From Phycisphaerales bacterium (GTDB taxonomy: Bacteria > Planctomycetota > Phycisphaerae > Phycisphaerales > UBA1924): a stretch of 5,541 nt of DNA. Below are positions 1-5,541 of this stretch, piece by piece. Position 1 is the stretch's first letter, and every line of letters begins with the position of its first letter. Both the position numbers and the translations under genes were made by a program. The stretch covers positions 1 to 5,541 of the forward strand of contig SLFH01000295.1 of NCBI GenBank assembly GCA_007124345.1, given 5' to 3'. Under the pieces are notes generated by a model that was given only the letters and a program-made list of their open reading frames with translations, had not been told where the DNA came from and did no database searches.

Positions 1-188
1 GTCCGCCATCCGTCAGCGGTCTGGCGCCACTTGGCCGCAAACGGCCTGAATCGCGGCGGGTCGTTCCACGCGACGCGCCTGACCGGGAACGGATCGTCAC
101 CGCTCGCCGCGACTTCCGCCAACCGCTCTGCCGCGTCCGGCGCGAACGGGTCGAACGGTGTCATGGTCAGGGCTGGTTCGTCGCGCAT
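1..188 (-). CDS. Hypothetical protein, N-terminal part only (runs off the left edge)
   Basis: This frame stays open from an ATG at 186-188 to the left edge, giving 62 complete codons and no stop. The product starts MRDEPALTMTPFDPFAPDAA and ends at the edge with an Arg/Phe/Trp-containing stretch that includes WRQTADGW. I do not recognise the family. There is no signal peptide or membrane segment in the visible part. It is rich in Pro, Ala, Asp and Phe, with a DPFAPDAAERL segment near the start and a DDPFPVRRVAW segment further on. The start is supported by a GAGGGA ribosome-binding-like sequence (positions 193-198) 4 bases upstream. An in-frame ATG at 234-236 would add 16 residues, but it touches the T-tract of the preceding terminator and is less likely. 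A third in-frame ATG (162-164) lacks a ribosome binding site. The gene is co-directional with its neighbour and lies just after that gene's terminator, so it probably has its own promoter, which I could not find. It is judged real from the ribosome binding site, the open frame and the protein-like composition. Confidence 0.55.
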   Translation of the reverse strand, partial: MRDEPALTMTPFDPFAPDAAERLAEVAASGDDPFPVRRVAWNDPPRFRPFAAKWRQTADGWR

Positions 189-237
189 CGTGTCCCTCGC
201 GGCCTTCTGCCGCGGGCATGGTAACGAATCGCGCATG

Positions 238-267
238 AAAAAACCGGCCGGGAAGCCCCGGCCGGTT
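238..267 (-). terminator. Intrinsic (Rho-independent) terminator of the exported-protein gene
   Basis: Read on the minus strand, there is a perfect 11-bp inverted repeat: arm AACCGGCCGGG (267-257), tetraloop GCTT (256-253), arm CCCGGCCGGTT (252-242). A run of six T (243-238) begins at the last two bases of the second arm. A GC-rich stem followed by a T-tract is the classic factor-independent terminator. It lies 22 bases past the TAA stop at 290-292, as expected for the end of that transcript. On the plus strand the hairpin is not followed by a T-tract, so it acts in one direction. The next minus-strand gene starts 49 bases further on. Confidence 0.88.
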
Positions 268-289
268 CTTGAACTTGTCATCGGCTCCC

Positions 290-2059
290 TTACTCGAAGC
301 GTGGGCGGAACTCTTCGTCGCGCTGGCGCGGGGCGGCCGCGGGGGGGGCGAACTGCTGCGACAGGTCGCCGAAGACCTTGACCACATCGGTCGGCACGAA
401 CAGGCGTCCGTGCATCCCGTTGTCGCCCATGCTCGCACCCATCGAGATCGGGGCGAGGTCGGCCGGGACATTCATCTGCGGCGCCCCGGCGCCCGCCATC
501 GCCATCAGCCCGCCCACCTGCTGCAGCACCGGGCCGAGCGAGAGGTGGAGCACGAAGTCGGGGTTGGCGGGCAGGCGTTCGTGGGCGGCGAGGATCTGCG
601 CGTTGCGGTGCAGGCCGATCTCGGCGTTCCGCTCGGCCTCGATCACCTGGCGGACGAGGGAGGTGTTGCGGCTGAAGGTGGTGATGACGCCCTTGTCGGT
701 CGCGGCGTAGTACCCGCTGGGCCCGCCGGCGGCGCCGAAGACCATCATCATCGCCATGCCCGCCTGCTGCGCGCCCGGCTCGGCCGGGTCGAACTGCATC
801 TGCATGCCCCACTCGTCGAGGCGGACGCCCTCGATCTCCGCGGCCCCCTCCCGGAACTGCGTGCGGTAGGTGATGCCCTCGGCCTCCATCCCGTCCATCT
901 CGAGGGTGTACCGCTTGCCGGCCTCGAGCAGCTTGGCCGGGTTGGCCGAGCGCTGGTACTGCACCATGTTGGTGAACATCCCGCCCATCAGCAGCGAGGG
1001 CGTGTTGCCCATCACGAAGGCGAACCCGTCGCTGTGCTCCATCATGTCGCCCATGCTCGGGCCGAGGCCCTGGCCGGGGTTCATCGCCGAGGCGAGCTCG
1101 GTCATCTTGCCGAAGATCTCCTTGATCCTCGGCGAGGAGGTGTCCATCGCCATCGCGAGGATGATCTGGGAGTCCGGCAGCGAGCCGAACAAGTCGACCG
1201 CACCGCCAGAGCCGACCATGTACGAGGCGGTGGGGCTCCCCTCATCAAAGTCGGCGGCGAAGTCCATGCTGATCCCCTGCCCGCCGATCGACATCCCGTA
1301 GGCCGCCGTCCGCCCGTCGCGGATCAACGCCGTGGACACAGTCTCGACGAAGCCGAGCACCTCGCGCATCGCCGGCTGCTCTTCGCCGAACATCGCGGCC
1401 ATGTCGTCCAGCCCGGTGCGGAACTCGTTGAGCCCCTGCTCGATCGACGGGCCGACCCGCTCGATCGAGACCGAGAAGAAGACATCGGAGCTCTCGGCCA
1501 GACGGATCGTGTTGGCGCCCATCGAGTTGCGGTGCGACCGGAGCTGGCCCTCGGACGCACGCTCAACGATCCACGCCTCCGGGCCCATCGCGGCAAAGCC
1601 GCCGCCCAGGTCCCGCGTGTAGACGATCTCGCCCATGATGCGGACCATGGTCGGTCCGTCGGCGGCCGCGTCGGCCCCGAAGGAGCCGACGAACGCGCCG
1701 AAGTCGGTGACGGGGACGATCAGAAGGGTGGCGGCGTCGTCGTCGGTCCAGTTGATCTCACCGTCCTCGCCCGGGAGGATGCCGACCGCCGCCGAGCCGT
1801 TGCGGTTCATGCCCGGGGCGTCGATGAAGCCTGCGACCTGGCGGAGGGGCCCGTCGGCCGCCTCGCCCGCGCCGACCGCGTCCATCATCGAACGGGCCCG
1901 GTCAAAGAAGCCCCCGATATCCGAAGAGCCTCCGACCATGATCGCGTCGGCGGGGATCCGGTCGATCGCCGAGGGGAGCGAGGCGAGCGCCCCGGCCGAA
2001 CCGTGGATCGCGAGGGCGATAAGCCCGGTGGTGAACGACGCTCTTGTCAGTGTCCGCAT
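290..2059 (-). CDS. Exported Met-rich, Cys-free protein of unknown function with an internal duplication
   Basis: The product is 589 residues long and of unknown function. The N-terminus is a standard Sec signal peptide: basic MRTLTR, a hydrophobic core to about residue 20, then GALA before Ser27, so cleavage is likely after Ala26. There is no Cys, so it is not a lipoprotein, and no further membrane helix, so it should be soluble or surface-associated outside the cytoplasm. The mature part begins SLPSAIDRIPADAIMVGG, a 'Pro-Ala-Asp-Ala' opening that recalls DUF3352-like exported proteins; that link comes from memory and is weak. Two regions resemble each other: residues about 146-210 and 450-518 both run through an HRN tripeptide (176-178 and 484-486). 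In each, 14-15 residues later comes a strand-plus-helix segment (DVFFSVSIERVGPSIEQGL and DFVLHLSLGPVLQQVGGL). About 39 of 563 mature residues are Met. The frame is open further upstream to an ATG at 2197, but the start at 2059 is preferred: it has a ribosome binding site 8 bases away and begins the signal peptide exactly. No catalytic motif is visible. Confidence 0.85.
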   Translation of the reverse strand: MRTLTRASFTTGLIALAIHGSAGALASLPSAIDRIPADAIMVGGSSDIGGFFDRARSMMDAVGAGEAADGPLRQVAGFIDAPGMNRNGSAAVGILPGEDGEINWTDDDAATLLIVPVTDFGAFVGSFGADAAADGPTMVRIMGEIVYTRDLGGGFAAMGPEAWIVERASEGQLRSHRNSMGANTIRLAESSDVFFSVSIERVGPSIEQGLNEFRTGLDDMAAMFGEEQPAMREVLGFVETVSTALIRDGRTAAYGMSIGGQGISMDFAADFDEGSPTASYMVGSGGAVDLFGSLPDSQIILAMAMDTSSPRIKEIFGKMTELASAMNPGQGLGPSMGDMMEHSDGFAFVMGNTPSLLMGGMFTNMVQYQRSANPAKLLEAGKRYTLEMDGMEAEGITYRTQFREGAAEIEGVRLDEWGMQMQFDPAEPGAQQAGMAMMMVFGAAGGPSGYYAATDKGVITTFSRNTSLVRQVIEAERNAEIGLHRNAQILAAHERLPANPDFVLHLSLGPVLQQVGGLMAMAGAGAPQMNVPADLAPISMGASMGDNGMHGRLFVPTDVVKVFGDLSQQFAPPAAAPRQRDEEFRPRFE

Positions 2060-2067
2060 GGCTGGAA

Positions 2068-2073
2068 CCCTCT
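2068..2073 (-). promoter_or_regulatory. Ribosome binding site that fixes the start of the exported protein
   Basis: AGAGGG on the minus strand lies 8 bases before the ATG at 2057-2059. It matches the anti-Shine-Dalgarno consensus in sequence and spacing. It decides against the in-frame upstream ATG at 2197, which would put 46 polar residues ahead of the signal peptide and overlap the hairpin at 2186-2230. A promoter for this gene should lie between 2074 and 2250. An ATTGCACCC stretch near 2093-2101 was considered as a -35 box, but no matching -10 was found. Confidence 0.65.
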
Positions 2074-2185
2074 GCTGATCGGGTGGTTTTAGGGTGCAAT
2101 TCTCTCTGCTCGGCCCGGGATCGTCCCCCGGAGCGCGGGTCTTCAGACCTGTCGATTCGGAACCGCCCGCGTGCGATTTCACCGA

Positions 2186-2230
2186 CCCGCCGCCCAAAGT
2201 CCGGTTCGCAGGGCGATGTTTGGGGGCGGG
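2186..2230 (-). terminator. Candidate ftsK terminator or 3'-end hairpin (no T-tract)
   Basis: About 20 bases after the ftsK TGA (2251-2253) there is a long imperfect inverted repeat. Bases 2230-2219 pair with 2198-2186 as 12 base pairs (GGGCGG then GGGTTT, in plus-strand complement terms), with one bulged base at 2192. The 20-base loop itself contains a 4-bp mini-hairpin (TCGC 2206-2209 with GCGA 2213-2216). The outer stem is mostly G-C. On the minus strand it is followed by TCGGTGAAATCG, not a T-run, so it is not a canonical intrinsic terminator. It could be a T-less terminator, a 3'-end stability element, or a structure in the leader region of the next gene. The pairing is seen directly; the function is inferred from its position. 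Confidence 0.4.
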
Positions 2231-2250
2231 GCCCGGACAGACGCTCGGAA

Positions 2251-5200
2251 TCAGCCCTTCGCCGAGACCTTGCCCGGGCGGCCCCGGTCGTCTTCATCTT
2301 CGTCGGGCGCCTCCTCGGCGTCTTCGTCTTCTTCCCACTCCTCATCGTCTTCGTCCTCGTCTTCTTCCCACTCATCGTCTTCGCCCTCTTCGCCTTCCTC
2401 CCAGTCTTCCTCGTCTTCACCTTCCTCGTCTTCGTCTTCGGCGTCTTCCTCGGCGTCCTCATCTTCCTCGGTGTCTTCGTCTTCTTCGGAGTCTTCGATC
2501 TCCTCCTCGGCGTCCTCGTCCCACTCCTCTTCGTCTTCGCCCTCGGCTTCCTCGTCCTCTTCTTCGTCCGACGACTCGTCGTCGTCCCACGGGGCATCGT
2601 CATCGCCCGTGCCCTCGGCGGCGGTCGCGACGGTCGCGGGCTCGGGGAAGAGCTCGCCCTGGGCGGGCGGGCGTCCGGCGGCTTCCTGAGCCGCGAGCTC
2701 CTTGATCGCCTCCCACTCGGCCTCGGTGATCATCACGTCGCGCGCGACCGAGCCCTTGTGCTCGGAGATGATCCCCGCGATGCCCATCAGGTCGATCAGG
2801 CGGCTCGCCCTCGTGTACCCGATCGCAAGGCGGCGCTGCAAGAGGCTCACCGACCCGCGTTTGGTCTCCAGCACGATCTCGACGGCGCGGTCGAAGAGCG
2901 GGTCTTCCTGGGCCGCCGCGAGGCTCGCAGAGGAGTTGTTCTCGCTCTCGTACAGGCGTTCGTCGTCGGGGTCGGCGCCCGAGCGCAGCTGCATGAGCTG
3001 GCGCTCGAAGGTGGGGGCGGCGACCTCGCGCATGAAGCGCACCACCCGCCGGATCTCCTTGTCGTCCACCAGCGTGCCCTGGCTCCGCACCAGCTTGTGC
3101 GAGCGGGGCGAGAGCAAGAGCATGTCGCCCTGCCCGAGCAACAACTCCCCGCCCTTCTGGTCGAGCACGATCCGAGAGTCCATGCCGCTGGCGACCTTGA
3201 AGGTCACGCGGCAGGGCATGTTGCTCTTGATCAGGCCCGTCACCACATTCGCCTGCGGACGCTGCGTCGCCAAAATCAGGTGGATGCCCACCGCACGCGC
3301 CTTCTGCGCGATGCGGATGATCGAGCCCTCGACCTCCTTGTTGGTCATCATCAGGTCGGCGAGCTCGTCGATGATGAAGACCATGTAGGGCAGGCGACGC
3401 GGGATCCGCGCCTCCTCCTCGGGCGTCTGCGGGTCGAACGCTTCCTTGAGCTCCTCCCAGGGCATGTCGTTGTACCCGGCGATGTCGCGGCAGCCCGCCT
3501 CGGCGAGCAGCTCGTACCGCTCGTCCATCTTCTTGACGGCCCACTCCAGGATCGCCGCGGCCTTGGACATCTCCGTCACCACCGGGCACATCAGGTGCGG
3601 GATGTCCTTGAACTGGCTCATCTCGACCATCTTCGGGTCGACCAGTACCAGCTTCAGCTCGTTGGGCTTCTTCGTGTAGAGGAAGCTCATGATGATCGTG
3701 TTCATGCACACGCTCTTGCCCGAGCCGGTCGTGCCGGCAATAAGCATGTGCGGCATCTTCGTCAGGTCCTCGATCAGAGGCTCGCCCGACGCGTCCTTGC
3801 CCAAAAACATCGGGAGCTTCATGTCACCGAACCACTCGCGGTTGGACATCAGCTCCTTGAGGCGCACCTTCTCCTTGGTCGGGTTGGGCACCTCGATGCC
3901 GACCGTGTCGCGCCCGACCATGTTCGAGACGATGCGGATGTTCACCGCCTTGAGCGAACGGGCGATGTCCTGGCTGACCGTCTGCAGCGAGTTGACCCGC
4001 GTCCCGGGCGCCAGGCGGATGTGGTAGAGCGTGATCACAGGCCCGGACTCGATGCCGACCACCTCGCCGTTGATCCGGTACTCCGTCAGCGCCGCCTCCA
4101 GCGCCTCGGCCTGCTCGCGCACGAGCCCTTCGAGTTTCTCTGAGAAGTTCTCCTCTGGCTCGGCGAGCAGGTCCATCCCCGGGAACTGGTACCCCTCCAG
4201 CTCGGCGACATTCTGCAGGTCTTCCAGGTCCGAGTCGGTTGCGGTCTTGCGGTCCTTGGCCGCAAAGCGCACCGGCAGCCTGGAGATCTTTTCGCGCAAG
4301 GCGTCCTGGTCGAAGACCTGCGGCGCGCCCGGCAGATCGTCCTCATCGTCCTCGTAGTCGTCGGCGCCGACCGCCTCGACGGCGACCTCGGGCTCCATGT
4401 CGACGCGGTCGGTCCCGCCAAGGCCCCCGTCCTCCTCGTCGAGGACCGGCTCGGCCTTCTTGCGCTTGCGTTCGGCCCGCTTGCTTTCCTTCTTCGCGGC
4501 GGCCTTGTGCTTCTTGGGCTTGGCCTCGATCACGGGCTCGGACCGCTTGGTCGGGCGCTGGATCCGTTCGTCGTCTTCGAGATCGTCCACGCGCACCAGC
4601 GCGGGCTTGGGCCTGGGGCGGACGGCGCTCGCTGCCTTGGCGGTCAGCGACGCCGCGGCGGTCCAGGTGATCCGCGCGCCCTTGACGGTCCCGCTCGCCG
4701 CGGGGCCGAATCGATGGGCCATCCACCTCGCCCCGGCCTCGATCGGCTCGTTGCACGCCGCCAAGAGGCCGACGAGCAGCCCGCCGGTCAGGAAGACCAT
4801 GCTCCCAAGCACGCTGAAGAGCGAGGCGAGCCACGCGGCGATCCGATCGCCCAAGACGCCCCCCGCCAGCCCGGGCATCGGGCTGACGCCCGCCATTACC
4901 AGCGCGTTGATCCCCGCCAGCGACGCGACCGCCAGGGCCAGACCGACTGAGCGGATCACGAGTTGGTCGACCCGCTTGCGGGCCAGCACGAGGATGACCG
5001 CCGCCCCCGCCCCGATCAGCAGCACCCAGGCGGTGTAGCCGAAGGCGTGGTAGAGCCAGTGGGCGATGTGGGCCCCGACCAGCCCGCAGGGATTGGCGGC
5101 CTCCTGGTTGGGCGGGTCGACGATGAAGGTGGGGCGGTCGGCCGGGTGGTAGCCCGCCAGCGAGACCACCACCAACGCCCAGAGCGTCCCCAGCGTGATC

Positions 5201-5271
5201 CAGCCCGCCCAGGCCAGAACGGGGCGCTTGGCGGGACGATCGCTTGCCTTTGCTCGTGCTCTTGCGGCCAT
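2251..5271 (-). CDS. ftsK: FtsK/SpoIIIE-family DNA translocase with a long acidic C-terminal tail
   Basis: This is a septum-anchored, ATP-driven DNA pump that moves chromosome termini clear of the closing division site. The protein has 1006 residues. Predicted membrane helices lie near 19-41, 78-97, 104-128 and 150-172, the usual four for FtsK. A charged linker (about 175-385) has a Lys/Arg-rich block at 251-274 and an acidic block at 277-312. The alpha domain follows (about 395-480, with GPVITLYHIRLAPG and VGIEVPNP). The RecA-like beta motor has Walker A GTTGSGKS at 513-520 and Walker B FIIDELADLMM at 632-642, then ATQRP at 668-672 and MDSRIVLDQKGGELLLGQGD at 697-716. The gamma winged helix (about 789-849) contains SLLQRRLAIGYTRASRLID. 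Both ATPase motifs look intact. Unusually, 106 residues after gamma (890-995) are about 78% Asp/Glu with no Lys or Arg, and the protein then ends in DRGRPGKVSAKG. The length is intermediate between B. subtilis SpoIIIE and E. coli FtsK (lengths recalled). The ATG at 5269-5271 has only a weak GGA ribosome binding site, but it gives a normal basic N-terminus before the first helix. Confidence 0.97.
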   Translation of the reverse strand: MAARARAKASDRPAKRPVLAWAGWITLGTLWALVVVSLAGYHPADRPTFIVDPPNQEAANPCGLVGAHIAHWLYHAFGYTAWVLLIGAGAAVILVLARKRVDQLVIRSVGLALAVASLAGINALVMAGVSPMPGLAGGVLGDRIAAWLASLFSVLGSMVFLTGGLLVGLLAACNEPIEAGARWMAHRFGPAASGTVKGARITWTAAASLTAKAASAVRPRPKPALVRVDDLEDDERIQRPTKRSEPVIEAKPKKHKAAAKKESKRAERKRKKAEPVLDEEDGGLGGTDRVDMEPEVAVEAVGADDYEDDEDDLPGAPQVFDQDALREKISRLPVRFAAKDRKTATDSDLEDLQNVAELEGYQFPGMDLLAEPEENFSEKLEGLVREQAEALEAALTEYRINGEVVGIESGPVITLYHIRLAPGTRVNSLQTVSQDIARSLKAVNIRIVSNMVGRDTVGIEVPNPTKEKVRLKELMSNREWFGDMKLPMFLGKDASGEPLIEDLTKMPHMLIAGTTGSGKSVCMNTIIMSFLYTKKPNELKLVLVDPKMVEMSQFKDIPHLMCPVVTEMSKAAAILEWAVKKMDERYELLAEAGCRDIAGYNDMPWEELKEAFDPQTPEEEARIPRRLPYMVFIIDELADLMMTNKEVEGSIIRIAQKARAVGIHLILATQRPQANVVTGLIKSNMPCRVTFKVASGMDSRIVLDQKGGELLLGQGDMLLLSPRSHKLVRSQGTLVDDKEIRRVVRFMREVAAPTFERQLMQLRSGADPDDERLYESENNSSASLAAAQEDPLFDRAVEIVLETKRGSVSLLQRRLAIGYTRASRLIDLMGIAGIISEHKGSVARDVMITEAEWEAIKELAAQEAAGRPPAQGELFPEPATVATAAEGTGDDDAPWDDDESSDEEEDEEAEGEDEEEWDEDAEEEIEDSEEDEDTEEDEDAEEDAEDEDEEGEDEEDWEEGEEGEDDEWEEDEDEDDEEWEEDEDAEEAPDEDEDDRGRPGKVSAKG
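2308..2406 (-). repeat. Three 33-bp tandem repeats encoding Trp-centred acidic 11-mers inside ftsK
   Basis: Codons 956-988 of ftsK encode three consecutive 11-residue units: DWEEGEEGEDD, then EWEEDEDEDDE, then EWEEDEDAEEA. The Trp codons (CCA on the plus strand) are at 2401-2403, 2368-2370 and 2335-2337, exactly 33 bases apart. The DNA copies are imperfect: they mix GAG/GAA and GAC/GAT codons while keeping the Trp position. This suggests an old duplication held by selection, or convergence, rather than a fresh slippage product. Two more Trp residues (895 and 917) lie in the same acidic tail outside the regular 11-residue spacing. The surrounding low-complexity stretch (2287-2604) is purine-rich on the coding strand. 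Confidence 0.75.
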
Positions 5272-5541
5272 CCGTGTTCCAGGTCGAATTGCAGCGCAGG
5301 TTCTGCGCGTGACAGTGCGGGCGCGATCCGTCGCGCTCGGCCCGATCGTAGCGGGAGCCCGCCCCCGCCCGCGCTGTAAAGAGCGCAGTCACTCACCATC
5401 GGCGCGCGCCGGGCGCTCCTCTGCACTCGTCGTGCCGTTCGCTCCCCCGGCGCGAGCGAGGGCGCGGGTGGCTGGGAGCCGGGCGCAGGGGCGGTTTCGG
5501 CCTGCGGCCGAGGCTCAGGATTGATGGTTCCGAATCTCGAC
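5272..5541. other. ftsK upstream region and ambiguous right edge
   Basis: I see no convincing complete gene here. Three inverted repeats are visible: GCGGG-AG-CCCGC (5351-5362), GCGCT/AGCGC with a 6-base loop (5371-5386), and TCGGCC-TGC-GGCCGA (5497-5511), none with a T-tract. At the extreme right there are two competing readings. On the minus strand a frame enters from the edge as VEIRNHQS and stops at 5515-5517, with the 5497-5511 hairpin right after it, as for the end of an upstream gene. On the plus strand an ATG at 5524-5526 opens MVPNLD with an AGGA 3 bases before it, as for a divergent gene. Too little sequence is present to choose. The ftsK promoter should lie here, but no well-spaced -35/-10 pair was found. 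Confidence 0.4.

Larger units (their letters stand above)
2060..2250. other. Intergenic region between ftsK and the exported-protein gene
   Basis: These 191 bases contain no convincing gene. From the ftsK side they hold the long hairpin at 2186-2230. Next comes a GGTCT-TC-AGACC inverted repeat (2139-2150), whose 2-base spacer is too tight for a hairpin loop but would suit a small operator. A CCGGG/CCCGG inverted repeat follows (2115-2119 with 2127-2131, 7-base spacer), and then the ribosome binding site of the next gene. The length and the hairpin suggest that the downstream gene has its own promoter, but I could not identify convincing -35 and -10 elements. Confidence 0.5.

Noticed and set aside
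269..2092. Plus-strand 607-residue open frame opposite the exported protein
   Set aside because: It is a His/Arg/Asp-rich antisense shadow with no recognisable domain. The minus-strand frame has a signal peptide, ribosome binding site and terminator.
1902..2603. Minus-strand 233-residue Lys/Arg-rich 'histone-like' protein
   Set aside because: It is a frame-shifted reading of the ftsK tail that runs on through the intergenic gap into the next gene, and its ATG lacks a ribosome binding site. Kept only as a low-interest finding.
2287..2604. CRISPR-like or satellite array suggested by the repetitive look of the region
   Set aside because: The repetition is codon-level low complexity inside the ftsK frame. 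There are no constant repeats with unique spacers.
2171..2689. Plus-strand Ser-rich protein (long poly-Ser tract)
   Set aside because: TCN triplets are the antisense of the acidic-tail codons; no ribosome binding site or other support.
2044..4143. Plus-strand 699-residue open frame with a very hydrophobic Phe/Leu/Val-rich stretch that looks like many membrane helices
   Set aside because: It is antisense to ftsK. The hydrophobic stretch is the reverse complement of Asp/Glu codons in the acidic tail, and the rest is the His/Arg/Asp-rich composition typical of antisense frames in GC-rich genes.
5293..5321. Minus-strand CTGTCA and GCAATT, 17 bases apart, as a promoter nearer ftsK
   Set aside because: The -10 matches only two of six consensus bases.
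5345..5380. Minus-strand TTTACA (5375-5380) and TACGAT (5345-5350) as a promoter for ftsK
   Set aside because: Each box is a fair match to sigma-70 elements, but the 24-base spacing is far from 17, and GC-rich DNA gives such matches by chance.
1..5541. KOPS-like octamers and a dif site in the window
   Set aside because: A by-eye scan found no GGGNAGGG octamer or dif-like 28-mer. One window is too short to judge skew in any case.

Overview
The window is GC-rich bacterial DNA (roughly two-thirds G+C by eye). All well-supported genes are on the minus strand, so transcription runs from right to left. It holds one confidently identified gene, an ftsK/spoIIIE-family DNA translocase, followed by a gene for a large exported protein of unknown function and the first 62 codons of a third gene that is cut by the left edge. 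The gene content does not fix the organism. The high G+C, the style of the exported protein (Met- and Ala/Gly-rich, Cys-free, internally duplicated) and the long acidic FtsK tail would fit a Planctomycetota bacterium, perhaps Phycisphaerae. That is an inference, not a demonstration.

Layout from the right: about 270 bases at 5272-5541 hold the ftsK upstream region and an ambiguous edge. ftsK (5271 down to 2251) encodes 1006 residues: four predicted membrane segments, a charged linker, the alpha/beta motor with intact Walker A and B motifs, and a gamma winged-helix DNA-reading domain. Beyond gamma is an unusual tail in which about 78% of 106 residues are Asp or Glu. It contains three 11-residue Trp-centred repeats and ends in a short basic RGRPGK motif. 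A 191-base intergenic gap (2060-2250) contains a long imperfect hairpin about 20 bases past the ftsK stop. The exported protein (2059 down to 290, 589 residues) has a clear signal peptide and a good ribosome binding site. It ends 22 bases before a textbook intrinsic terminator (238-267). The partial third gene begins at 188, only 49 bases beyond that terminator.

FtsK would couple chromosome segregation to cell division at the septal membrane. Nothing shows that the exported protein or the partial gene acts with it: the 191-base gap and the hairpin suggest separate transcription units on one strand. I see no mobile element, CRISPR array, tRNA, rRNA or defence cassette. The most unusual signal is the FtsK tail: a Trp-punctuated polyacidic extension with an AT-hook-like cap, placed directly after the domain that reads DNA.
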